From the NCBI RefSeq assembly GCF_015472005.1, contig NZ_BMAQ01000001.1, forward strand, positions 1-64,000: DNA of 64,000 nt. Direction: 5' to 3'. The stretch's first letter is position 1; each line of letters opens with the position of its first letter. Below the pieces are notes generated by a model. The model was given only the letters and a program-made list of their open reading frames with translations. It ran no database searches and had not been told where the DNA came from. The position numbers and the translations under genes are program-made. This DNA is from Insulibacter thermoxylanivorax (lineage in GTDB: Bacteria > Bacillota > Bacilli > Paenibacillales > DA-C8). Positions 16,278 to 24,767 of the stretch are shown here, in pieces.

Positions 16278-18104
16278 ATGGTGGTGCCATCCGTGAAACA
16301 ACTTTATAAGACTTTAAGACGAAAATTCAACAATATCAAATTGCGGAACAAATTGATCATCTCCTTCATCGTCGTCGTCTTCCTTCCGGTGACCTTCGTC
16401 GGTGTCTTCCTGACGAACGAACTGCGCCAGATCGCGTTAAAAGATGCGATGAAGCAAACGGAAGAAGCGATGGACCGGATCCAGAAGAACACCCTTGAGA
16501 TTCTAAAAGTACCGATTGATGTTTCGCGGAACTTGCTGGTAGACGAACGATTGAAAAATATCCTCAGCACGGACTATCAGTCCCGCTATCAGCTCGTCGT
16601 GGCTTATCAGAACTATCCCGATATCGAACGCTATATCAGCTATAGCAATGAGATCGAAAATATCCGCATGTATACGCAAAATGAGACGATCATCTCCAAC
16701 TGGGAGTTCTTCCCAGCAACCAAAGAGATCATCTCGCAGCCTTGGTATCAAGAGGCGATGCGCAACCGCGGGATTATCAGTTGGCACTACCTTCCCGATG
16801 AGACGAAGCGGAACGAGAAATTCCTCAGTTTAGTCCGTTTGATCGAATTCAATAATTACAAATATACGAACGTCCTCGTTATCACGGTGAGCAAAGAACA
16901 GCTTCATTCTGTACTTAGCAGCGAATCGCAGCAGACGGTGATCGTCGACGACAACGATCAGGTCGTCGCCTCCAATGTGCCGAGTTGGAGCACGCTGACC
17001 TTGGATGAGATCTTCCCGCATGTGGACCTGCCGGAGTACGGCACGATCGAGACGCGAATGGATGATGAACTGGTGAGGATCACCGTAGAACCCATCCGTC
17101 CTGAAGCCAGCGTCAATGGGCTGAGGGTCATCTCCGTTTATTCCGTCGGAGATATCGTGGCGGGCGCGAACCGATTCATACGTCTGGGACTGACGATCAT
17201 CGTGGCGAGTGTGTTGTTCTCATTTGTCCTTATCTATTGGGTATCCTTGCTGCTCACGAAGCGCCTCATGACGCTGAGACAGCAGATCGGCCGTGCGGCG
17301 ATCGGCGACTTGGACACGATGCTGGATATCGACGGCAATGACGAGATCGGTCAGTTATCGAGACAATATAACTTCATGATTCGCAGCATCAAAGAACTCA
17401 TCGAAGAGGTCAAGCGCACCAACCGGCAGAAAGAACAGCTTGAACTCAAACAACAGGAGATCAAACTCAAGATGCTGGCCAGTCAGATCAACCCGCATTT
17501 CCTGTTTAATGCCTTGGAATCGATACGCATGCAGGCGCATATTAAAGGGCAGAAGGAGATCGCCGGCGTTGTGAAGATGCTTGGCCGCCTGATGAGGAAA
17601 AGCCTGGAGACGCAAGGCAACCATATTCCGCTAAAAGACGAGATCGATATGGTTCGCAGTTACCTGGAGATTCAAATCTTCCGTCACCGCGATCGGCTGG
17701 TCTACGAATTGACCGTCGATCCGGAAGCTGAGAAGCAGCTTATGCCGCCGCTCATCATCCAACCCTTAGTTGAAAATGCCGTAGTTCATGGAATCGAAGG
17801 AAAGGAATCCGATAAACCGCTGCAAGTGAAGGTGCTGGCAGTGTTAAAGGATGGCAAGCTGGTCGTGGAAGTGCGGGATGACGGCATCGGCATCAGTGAG
17901 GAGCGGCTCCAGGAGATTATGCACAGCCTCTATGCTCCAGAGGATGACGAAAGCCATCGCATCGGCTTAAGCAATGTTCATCATCGTTTGCAGATGTTGT
18001 ACGGGAAAGAGTCCGGTTTAGAGATCGAGAGCAGAGAAGGGGAGGGGACGATCGTTCGCTTCAGCATTCCTTTGGCTCGGACGCAGCCGATGATTCAGGC
18101 ATAA
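16278..18104 (+). CDS. YesM-type sensor histidine kinase
   Basis: 608 residues. Order: short cytoplasmic N-terminus; TM1 about 24-45; extracellular sensor region about 46-300; TM2 about 300-325; HAMP linker; His_kinase (LytS/YesM) domain with the phospho-acceptor in INPHFLFNALESIRM near residue 407; and a HATPase domain with VENAVVHG, DDGIGIS and IGLSNVHHRLQMLYG. Such kinases normally control nearby carbohydrate importers through an AraC-type response regulator. None is adjacent. The likely partner is the regulator at 29403-30977, which carries an in-frame stop. The start is ATG 16278, with GTG 16293 possible; expression is probably coupled to the leader ORF just upstream. Confidence 0.92.
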   Translation: MVVPSVKQLYKTLRRKFNNIKLRNKLIISFIVVVFLPVTFVGVFLTNELRQIALKDAMKQTEEAMDRIQKNTLEILKVPIDVSRNLLVDERLKNILSTDYQSRYQLVVAYQNYPDIERYISYSNEIENIRMYTQNETIISNWEFFPATKEIISQPWYQEAMRNRGIISWHYLPDETKRNEKFLSLVRLIEFNNYKYTNVLVITVSKEQLHSVLSSESQQTVIVDDNDQVVASNVPSWSTLTLDEIFPHVDLPEYGTIETRMDDELVRITVEPIRPEASVNGLRVISVYSVGDIVAGANRFIRLGLTIIVASVLFSFVLIYWVSLLLTKRLMTLRQQIGRAAIGDLDTMLDIDGNDEIGQLSRQYNFMIRSIKELIEEVKRTNRQKEQLELKQQEIKLKMLASQINPHFLFNALESIRMQAHIKGQKEIAGVVKMLGRLMRKSLETQGNHIPLKDEIDMVRSYLEIQIFRHRDRLVYELTVDPEAEKQLMPPLIIQPLVENAVVHGIEGKESDKPLQVKVLAVLKDGKLVVEVRDDGIGISEERLQEIMHSLYAPEDDESHRIGLSNVHHRLQMLYGKESGLEIESREGEGTIVRFSIPLARTQPMIQA

Positions 18105-18179
18105 AGCAAGGCAAAGCTGTGATTAAGTGATCCGATTAGCAGAATGTTGCTGAACTTACATTGTCTGCACGATCTGAAA

Positions 18180-18460
18180 CGACAACAGCTGTTGATTCAG
18201 TCGTCAGAAGCTTGCCGCGCGGATTGTAACGACAGTATCTGTTGACTCAGCGGGTAGAACGCCCGCCGCAGAGACTGAGACGACAGTATCTGTTGACTCA
18301 GCGGGTAGAACGCCCGCCGCGCGGATTGTAACGACAGTATCTGTTGACTCAGCGGGCAGAATGCCTGCCGCGCGGTTGAAACGACAGTATCTGTCGACTC
18401 AACATGCGGAATGCTCGTCGCACGGACTGAAACGACAGTATCTGTCGTCTCAGCGGGCAA
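18180..18460. repeat. Tandem array of about six 50-51-bp hairpin-forming units
   Basis: Copies of gacagtatctg begin at 18231, 18282, 18333, 18383 and 18434, with a degenerate copy (gacaacagctg) at 18181, giving a period of 50-51 bp. Each unit holds two inverted repeats: a core such as CGACAGTATCTGTCG (exact palindrome at 18382-18396) and a GCGGG...CCCGC arm pair. There are no open frames and no unique spacers. The 475-bp gap 18105-18580 otherwise holds only the terminators of the downstream minus-strand operon. A related two-copy array is at 42025-42105. Confidence 0.88.
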
Positions 18461-18475
18461 CAGTGCAGACACAAC

Positions 18476-18548
18476 ACAAAAACAACCTCCTGCAACTTGC
18501 AGGAGGTTGTTGGGATTGAGGTTGTTCTCCCTCACGGGGAACAACCTC
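18476..18548 (-). terminator. Double hairpin terminator of the minus-strand ABC operon
   Basis: On the minus strand a first hairpin (GAGGTTGTT arms, 18518-18548) is followed by a 15-bp perfect stem (arms 18481-18495 and 18497-18511, one unpaired base) and then a T-run (complement of aaaaac at 18476-18480). It lies 33 bp after the binding-protein stop codon. Confidence 0.82.
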
Positions 18549-18580
18549 ATTTCTTATTAAGGGCTTGTTGAACTAAGGAC

Positions 18581-20299
18581 TTAGTCTACTTTACCGCCCC
18601 AGAGTTCAACGCGTTCCTTCACATATTGCTCGAATTCGTCTTCCATCTTCTCAACGCCGTTGTTGATCAGCTCTTGCATGTAAGCATCCCACAGCGCGTC
18701 GAATTCGGACGGATCAGCAAGGATGATCTGCGGAATCCGCTGCCATGTGATCTCTTCCATGCGTTTTGCCAAGATGGCGTATTCCGAATCGCTCGGTACC
18801 GGAATATCCCATGCTGCACCCCAAGCCTTAACCGGGAACTCGTCTGGCTGCGGCCACAGCTCGATCCATCTGTCTACACCGTAATGAGCCAGCGTTTCTT
18901 TCTCGACTTTGTGATAGTTGTCGATAACTTGTTCCGGCCATGTCGTCGTGTAGTAGTTGCCGGTGGAATCCTTCACGCCGTCGCCGTAGCGGGCAGAGAT
19001 GTGATAGAAGCCAATACCAGTTTCCTTAGCAAAGGCGTTTGCATCGTTGTTCTTGCGTTCCTGTACTTCAGGGAAGATGCGGCGTACGCCTTCTTCATCA
19101 TAGTAGTAATGCTCGTCCTCGATTCCCCAGTTGATCAGGATTTGTCCTTCTTCAGATGCCAGGAAGTCGAGGAATTTGATCGCTCTTACTGGGTCCTTGC
19201 AGTTGACAGAGATTCCAGTACCCCAACCGCCCATGAATCCGGAGGATTGCAGCTGATGATCCTTGTATTCCTCAGTCAGCGTGATTGGGAAGTGCGCGTA
19301 GGTTTGCTCGAATTTGCCTTCAGCTTTCAGCGAGTTAACCGCGTCTTGGAAGCCCCAGTCTTGGTCGATAACCCCGACTACGCGGCCTGTAGCGATTTTG
19401 GCTTTGTATTGGTCTTCCTTCTGTGTGAAGGCTTCCGGATCAAGCAGACCAATGTTGTTGATATGGTTCAGCCAGCGGAAGTATTCTTTCTCTACAGGAC
19501 GTCTGTAGTGGTAAGTCACCTCATATGTTTCTGGATCGATGTATACTTCACCGTCGTCCGGTGCACCGGTTGTCAGGAATGCCGGGTTCGTTACACCGAT
19601 CAAGATCCGCCAGCCGTCAGCCAGGAATGTGATCCCGATGCGCTTCTGACCGTCTTGCGTCGTAGGATTTTCTTCAAGGAACTTCTTGATCGTTTCTTCG
19701 TAATCCTTAACCGTTTTTAGTTCTGGATAACCAGTTGCTTTCAGAGCTTCGTGCTGGATATGGAATGCACCGCCGATATCCATGTACTGGTGGTCAACGG
19801 CGTTCAATGACGGCAGGATATAGATCGCGTCATCGTCCTTGCTCCAACGCAGACGATCGATGTAATCGCCGTATACCTTCAGGATGTTCTGACCGTGCTC
19901 TTCGAGCAGCGGGCGAAGGTCGAGCAGTGCGCCGGCGTCAACCAGCTTCGCTGCGTCACCCTTCGGCGAGATCAGATCCGGATAGTCACCGCTTGCAATC
20001 ATCAGCGGAATCGCGTTCTGGTCCATCGCGAATTGAGCTTGCAGCGTTACACCTGTACGGCGTGTGATCTCTTGTCCAACTTTGTCCTGCATGTTGTTCC
20101 AGTTCGAAACCGGGTCTGCACTGAACCAAGAGAACGTGATCGGATCAAGCGCACCATCGCCGCCGGTTCCTTGTTCTGTGTTTGTGCTGCTGTTGCCAGG
20201 GCTAGTGTTACCCCCGTTGTTGCTGGAGCCGCATGCTGCTAATGTGAGCAACGATGCGATGATGAAGAAAATAGCGACTAATCGTGTCGTTTTCTTCAT
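18581..20299 (-). CDS. Sugar ABC transporter substrate-binding lipoprotein (LipO/LplA type)
   Basis: 572-residue family-1-type extracellular binding protein. The lipoprotein signal ends in a lipobox LAAC near residue 23, followed by a Gly/Ser/Asn/Thr-rich linker, then the two-lobe binding domain (ITFSWFSADPVSNW; SGDYPDLIS; DIGGAFHIQHEALKATGYPELKTV; FMGGWGTGISVNCKDPVRAIKFLDFLASEEG). Such long LipO-like proteins work with LplB/YtcP permeases, both encoded just upstream, and an external MsmX-type ATPase, which is absent here. Ligands in characterised relatives are plant oligosaccharides. AGGGGAGG precedes the ATG. The gene is last in a three-gene operon. Confidence 0.93.
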   Translation of the reverse strand: MKKTTRLVAIFFIIASLLTLAACGSSNNGGNTSPGNSSTNTEQGTGGDGALDPITFSWFSADPVSNWNNMQDKVGQEITRRTGVTLQAQFAMDQNAIPLMIASGDYPDLISPKGDAAKLVDAGALLDLRPLLEEHGQNILKVYGDYIDRLRWSKDDDAIYILPSLNAVDHQYMDIGGAFHIQHEALKATGYPELKTVKDYEETIKKFLEENPTTQDGQKRIGITFLADGWRILIGVTNPAFLTTGAPDDGEVYIDPETYEVTYHYRRPVEKEYFRWLNHINNIGLLDPEAFTQKEDQYKAKIATGRVVGVIDQDWGFQDAVNSLKAEGKFEQTYAHFPITLTEEYKDHQLQSSGFMGGWGTGISVNCKDPVRAIKFLDFLASEEGQILINWGIEDEHYYYDEEGVRRIFPEVQERKNNDANAFAKETGIGFYHISARYGDGVKDSTGNYYTTTWPEQVIDNYHKVEKETLAHYGVDRWIELWPQPDEFPVKAWGAAWDIPVPSDSEYAILAKRMEEITWQRIPQIILADPSEFDALWDAYMQELINNGVEKMEDEFEQYVKERVELWGGKVD

Positions 20300-20421
20300 T
20301 CGGTATACCTCCCCTTTGTGATAGTGTATTTGTATAACATCTGCTTACTGCAGCTTGAGTCAGCCGCGGTAAGCAGCTGGTTATACCAATGTTAGACGAA
20401 GCTTTAACGATTAAGCGTTAA

Positions 20422-21336
20422 TTAAGCCTTAACCGCTCCAAGGGTCATGCCTTTGACGAAGTACTTCTGCAGGAACGGATAGACGAGCAGAATCGGAACT
20501 GTAACAACGATGGTGATCGCCATCTTAACGGATTGCGGCGATACGCGGGCCATGTTCTCAAGGACGCTTTGGCCGCGCGGTGCGCTCTGCCCGACGGTTG
20601 TACTCTGCAGAATCTTCTGCAGTTCATACTGAAGCGTCGTCAGCTGCGTGTTCATCGAGTTATACAGGTAGTTATCGAACCAGGAGTTCCATTGGCCGAC
20701 GGCGACGAACAGGGCGACCGTTGCAAGCACCGGCTTGCAGAGCGGCATGATGATTCGCCAGTAGATCGTAAAGTCATTCGCACCGTCGAGTTTGGCGGAC
20801 TCCTGCAGCACATAAGGCAGACCGTCCATGAAGGAACGGATGATGAATACGTTCCATGCGGATACGATTCCCGGTAGGATGTAAACCCAGAATGTATTGA
20901 TCAGGCCAAGATGGCGGATCAGCATATATCCAGGGATGAGACCGGCGCTTAGATACATGGTCATCGCTAAGAATACCGATAAGAATCTGCGCAGCTGGAA
21001 GTCTCTGCGGCTTAAAGTGTAAGCGATCATCGAACAAGCGAAGACGCTGAGCACGGTCCCGATGATCGTCCTTAAGACGGAGTTCCTTGCGCCGATCAGC
21101 AAGGTGTCATAGCTGAAGATCGTCTTATAGTTCTCCAGCGTAAACTCTCTCGGCCAGATGTGAATGCCGCCTTTGACCGTATCCAACGAATCGTTCAAGG
21201 AAAGGGCCAACACGTGCAAGAATGGGTACAGCGTGGCGATGACAACGCAGATCATGAAGATCGTGTTGCTGATCTCGAATGCGATCTCGCCGGGCGACAT
21301 TCTGCTGAACACCCGATTGTTGGTTCGTGCCATCAT
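20422..21336 (-). CDS. Carbohydrate ABC transporter permease (YtcP type)
   Basis: 304-residue inner-membrane permease with six predicted membrane segments. The EAA cytoplasmic loop motif for contact with the ATPase is visible as LQESAKLDGANDFTIYWRIIMPLCKPV. The C-terminus PFLQKYFVKGMTLGAVKA is typical of the CUT1 second permease. GGAGG lies before ATG-ATG at 21336. It is the middle gene of the lplB-like, ytcP-like, lipO-like operon; a gap of about 120 nt to the binding protein gene may allow differential expression. Confidence 0.94.
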   Translation of the reverse strand: MMARTNNRVFSRMSPGEIAFEISNTIFMICVVIATLYPFLHVLALSLNDSLDTVKGGIHIWPREFTLENYKTIFSYDTLLIGARNSVLRTIIGTVLSVFACSMIAYTLSRRDFQLRRFLSVFLAMTMYLSAGLIPGYMLIRHLGLINTFWVYILPGIVSAWNVFIIRSFMDGLPYVLQESAKLDGANDFTIYWRIIMPLCKPVLATVALFVAVGQWNSWFDNYLYNSMNTQLTTLQYELQKILQSTTVGQSAPRGQSVLENMARVSPQSVKMAITIVVTVPILLVYPFLQKYFVKGMTLGAVKA

Positions 21337-21349
21337 AAGTCCTCCTTCA

Positions 21350-22315
21350 TCACATGATGCTTTCCTTCGTCGTTCGTTTCATGATACCGTTGGCGACCAA
21401 CAGCAGAGTGATGCTCACGACGGAGTTAAAGACGCCGATCGCGGTACCGAATGAGTAGCGGCCCATATTGATCCCGTAGTTCAGAGCGTACAGATCCAAG
21501 ACGTCGGAATATTCTTTGGTCAGGTTATTCCCTAAGAGGAACTGTTTCTCAAAACCAATCGTGGTCAAATGACCGATTGCCATGATTAAGAGAACAACGA
21601 TGGTCGTACGAATACCCGGCAGGGTAATATGCCACATCATGCGAAAACGCCCCGCGCCATCGACTCTTGCTGCTTCGTACAGCTCTTGGTCGATGCCGGC
21701 CATCGCTGCCAAGTAGATAATGGCGTTCCAACCCATCTCTTTCCATTGGTCGACTGCTGTCAAGATATACCAGAACCATTCTCCCTTGCCCATGAAGTTA
21801 ATCGGGGCATCGATGATTCCCAGCGTCATCAACAGCTCGTTGATCACGCCACCGTCGATCGACATCATCGTGGTCACCAAGCTGGCGACGACGACCCACG
21901 ATACGAAGTGGGGCAGGTAGGATACGGTTTGCACGAAGCGTTTGAAGAATGAGAACCGCACCTCGTTCAGCAATAATGCGAAAATAATCGGTATCGTGAA
22001 GCCCGCGATCAGTCCGAGGAAACTCATCGCAAGCGTGTTTCTAAGTACTTGATAGAACTTCTCATCGGAGAAAAGACGGATGAAGTGTTCGAACCCAACC
22101 CATTCCTGTTCGAAGAAGCCCAGGTGAGGTTTGTAGTTTTGGAATGCATATGTCCATCCCCACAGCGGTAAGTAATTGAAGATAAAAACATAGATAATAA
22201 ATGGAACGGACATCAGGTACAGCCAACGCTGTTGGAGAGCTGTCTTCCAGAAACTGTTTCTACGCACTTGCTGCAGTTCCAACGATGATGCGTGACTTCC
22301 GTTTAACTTTTTCAC
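21350..22315 (-). CDS. Carbohydrate ABC transporter permease (LplB type)
   Basis: 321-residue first permease of the CUT1 importer, with a longer N-terminal extension, a first segment WLYLMSVPFIIYVFIFNYLPLWGW, and the EAA loop LYEAARVDGAGRFRMMWHITLPGIR. The start is GTG 22315, 7 nt after AAGGAGGG. Just before it, the leader contains ATG-TGA, a start codon directly followed by a stop, overlapping the GTG; this could lower or couple initiation. It is the first gene of the operon and probably controlled through the palindrome at 22364-22378. Confidence 0.94.
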   Translation of the reverse strand: MKKLNGSHASSLELQQVRRNSFWKTALQQRWLYLMSVPFIIYVFIFNYLPLWGWTYAFQNYKPHLGFFEQEWVGFEHFIRLFSDEKFYQVLRNTLAMSFLGLIAGFTIPIIFALLLNEVRFSFFKRFVQTVSYLPHFVSWVVVASLVTTMMSIDGGVINELLMTLGIIDAPINFMGKGEWFWYILTAVDQWKEMGWNAIIYLAAMAGIDQELYEAARVDGAGRFRMMWHITLPGIRTTIVVLLIMAIGHLTTIGFEKQFLLGNNLTKEYSDVLDLYALNYGINMGRYSFGTAIGVFNSVVSITLLLVANGIMKRTTKESIM

Positions 22316-22363
22316 ATTTCGCCCTCCTTTTTTAGGGATTTCTTATGCTTTCATGTTAAGGTT

Positions 22364-22378
22364 CTGAAACGTTTTCAG
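22364..22378. promoter_or_regulatory. Palindromic operator, LacI/CcpA-like
   Basis: CTGAAACGTTTTCAG has perfect 6-bp arms CTGAAA/TTTCAG around CGT. It lies 49 bp upstream of the lplB-like start codon. It resembles a catabolite-response element but is one base short of the usual spacing around the central CG, so a LacI-family regulator other than CcpA is possible. Confidence 0.5.
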
Positions 22379-22597
22379 CCACCCAAAAGATTTGTATAAA
22401 AATCATATAATTTTTGTAGATCCATCTGATTTCCCGTTGAATTTGCTGTAACTCTCGAATGTTATAGCCCAAATTTCACAGGATTCGTTATAATGGAAGC
22501 GGGAATCCATACCAGAAAATCTGCACTGCAGCTCTAACTTCATTATTTTGCATCGTATGGATCAGTATTCGCAGAATCGAATCGGGAGGAAGATAAG

Positions 22598-23572
22598 ATG
22601 ACCTATGAGCACATCCGCTCGCTCGCCGAACGCATCCGCACCAATGTCAATCAAGTAATCATCGGCAAAGAGGAAATCATCGATCTGTTATTCATCGCCT
22701 TGATCACCTCGGGGCATGTGCTATTGGAGGACGTTCCCGGCACAGGCAAGACGATGCTCGCCAAAGCGATGGCGCGTTCCTTGGACTGCAGTTTCAAACG
22801 GGTGCAGTTTACGCCGGATCTTCTGCCAAGCGACCTGAGCGGCATTCATTATTATGACCAAAAGTCTTCAGAATTTGTCTTTCGCGCAGGACCGCTGTTT
22901 ACCAACATCCTGCTCGCGGATGAGATCAACCGCGCAACGCCGCGCACCCAGTCCAGCCTGCTTGAATGCATGGAGGAGAGACAGGTGAGCATCGACGGCG
23001 AGACGCATCGCTTAGCGCGGCCGTTCCTGGTGATCGCCACACAGAATCCAATCGAAAGTCAGGGCACCTTTCCGCTGCCGGAAGCGCAGCTCGATCGTTT
23101 CCTGTTCAAAGTGAGGATGGGATATCCGACTCAGGAAGAAGGACTGGCGATCCTCCGCCGTTTCAAGGAGTCCAATCCGCTGGAAGAATTGCAACCGGTT
23201 GCAAACGCAGAACAGATCATCGAGGCGCAGGAGACCTATGCCAAGGTATCCGTGCATGATGATGTGCTTCGATATCTGCTTACGATCGTGGAGCGGACCC
23301 GCTCGCACGACGATGTGATGATCGGCGTCAGCCCGAGAGGAAGTCAAGCCTTGCTTCGCGCTTCTCAAGTCCATGCGATCCTTCGCGGACGCGATTATGT
23401 CACGCCGGATGATATCAAAGCGATGGCTAAGCCGGTGCTGGCGCACAGACTGGTGCTGCGAAGCGCACTGCGATATGAGGGGCAGGACAGCGGCGGTCGC
23501 TTGATCGATGCGATCCTGCAGGAGACAACAGTACCTTCGGAAGAACATCTGCTCAAGGATTCGCAGGGATGA
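22598..23572 (+). CDS. MoxR-family AAA+ ATPase
   Basis: 324-residue AAA+ ATPase of the MoxR group, which acts as a chaperone-like factor for assembly or metal loading of partner proteins, often with von Willebrand A or DUF58 proteins. Walker A EDVPGTGKTMLAKA is near residues 44-57, Walker B ILLADEINRA near 104-113, sensor 1 IATQNPIES near 146, and the lid domain has SPRGSQALLRA. ATG 22598 follows GGGAGGA. A TATAAT (22489-22494) about 100 bp upstream may be its -10 box, without a clear -35. It leads a three-gene operon with the DUF58 and DUF4129 proteins. Confidence 0.93.
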   Translation: MTYEHIRSLAERIRTNVNQVIIGKEEIIDLLFIALITSGHVLLEDVPGTGKTMLAKAMARSLDCSFKRVQFTPDLLPSDLSGIHYYDQKSSEFVFRAGPLFTNILLADEINRATPRTQSSLLECMEERQVSIDGETHRLARPFLVIATQNPIESQGTFPLPEAQLDRFLFKVRMGYPTQEEGLAILRRFKESNPLEELQPVANAEQIIEAQETYAKVSVHDDVLRYLLTIVERTRSHDDVMIGVSPRGSQALLRASQVHAILRGRDYVTPDDIKAMAKPVLAHRLVLRSALRYEGQDSGGRLIDAILQETTVPSEEHLLKDSQG

Positions 23573-23576
23573 TGCG

Positions 23577-24767
23577 ATGAACATCACGTGGCTGATCTTC
23601 ATCGTGGTTGTCTTAATCATCGCACAAGGTTTGTTCTTCCGTAAGACAGGGCTCTGGAAGCTCGGTTACCAGCGGTATTTCCAAGTCACAACCTGTTATG
23701 AGGGCGATCAAGTGGAAATGGTGGAGCGCATCTCGAATCGCAAGGCCATACCTGTCCCTTGGGTGCGGTTGGAATCCTCCCTCAGCGCGAATCTGAAGTT
23801 CGCCCGGCAGCAAGGCCATATGATCCGAGAAGGGGAACTGTTCCAGAACCATCGCAGTTTCTTCAGCTTGATGCCCTATACACAGGTCATCCGCCGTCAT
23901 AAGCTCACATGCGCGCGAAGAGGTGTCTATCCCCTTGACTCCGCTACACTCACCGTGGGAGATCTGTTCGGCATCTTCACGAACTATCGAAGACTTAGCT
24001 TGAAGGAGCAGCTCATCGTCTATCCGAAGCCGCTGCTGCCGGGACGGGAGGAACTTCCTTCCCACAGCTGGCAAGGGGATGTGACCGTGCGGCGCTGGAT
24101 CGTCAGCGATCCCTTCATGCTCGCCGGTGTACGGGAATACCAATACGGCGATCCGCAGCGTGATATCAACTGGAAGGCCACGGCGAGAAGCGGCAAGCTG
24201 CAGGTGAATCAACACGACTTCACGGCAGACCGCCGATTGATGGTCTTGCTGAATGTTCAGGATCACGAGAAGATGTGGAATCAGGTTTCGGATGTCGAGA
24301 TGATCGAGCGGGGAATCTCTTATGCCGCAGGCATGATTCGCGAAGCGATCCATGCCGGGATGGAAGCGGGATTTGCTTCCAACGGCTATGCTGCCAACGG
24401 GGAGAAGGAGCCGATTCGCATCGCGGCAGCCGGGGGTAAGGGGCATTATGAATACATTCTCGACCGGATGGCCCGCATGGAGATCGCACGGAGCGTCCCC
24501 TTTGACGTCCTGCTGGAACAGGAGATCCGTGCGGCGAGTTCGAACTTGGACATCGTGCTTATCACCGCTTATATGAATGATAAGTTCTATCAATTGAAAG
24601 AGAAGTTAGAACGGGCCGGCAACTCTGTCACGGTGTTAAGCCTTGCCCCATCGGTCCGCAAGGTGGCGGCCAATAGGGAAGACAACGATCTCCGCGGCGG
24701 GGAACATGAAGATATAGGTCCCAAGCAGGATGACGCACAGATCAGCAGAGCAGAGGTGATCCTATGA
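23577..24767 (+). CDS. DUF58 (BatA/YeaD-like) membrane-anchored protein
   Basis: 396 residues. One or two N-terminal hydrophobic segments (ITWLIFIVVVLIIAQGLFF) precede a beta-rich region with RISNRKAIPVPWVRLESSL and then the DUF58 motif region VREYQYGDPQRDINWKATARSGKLQVNQHD. DUF58 proteins are partners of MoxR ATPases. ATG 23577 is chosen because it follows the MoxR stop by 4 nt and begins with the hydrophobic segment; the frame is open 23 codons further upstream inside the MoxR gene. The stop overlaps the next start in ATGA, so all three proteins are co-translated. Confidence 0.9.
   Translation: MNITWLIFIVVVLIIAQGLFFRKTGLWKLGYQRYFQVTTCYEGDQVEMVERISNRKAIPVPWVRLESSLSANLKFARQQGHMIREGELFQNHRSFFSLMPYTQVIRRHKLTCARRGVYPLDSATLTVGDLFGIFTNYRRLSLKEQLIVYPKPLLPGREELPSHSWQGDVTVRRWIVSDPFMLAGVREYQYGDPQRDINWKATARSGKLQVNQHDFTADRRLMVLLNVQDHEKMWNQVSDVEMIERGISYAAGMIREAIHAGMEAGFASNGYAANGEKEPIRIAAAGGKGHYEYILDRMARMEIARSVPFDVLLEQEIRAASSNLDIVLITAYMNDKFYQLKEKLERAGNSVTVLSLAPSVRKVAANREDNDLRGGEHEDIGPKQDDAQISRAEVIL

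Noticed and set aside
18180-18460. CRISPR array
   Set aside because: Units are contiguous tandem repeats with the same sequence throughout and no variable spacers; no cas genes in the window.
22364-22378. A standard CcpA cre site
   Set aside because: Spacing around the central CG is one base short, so it is recorded only as an operator-like palindrome.
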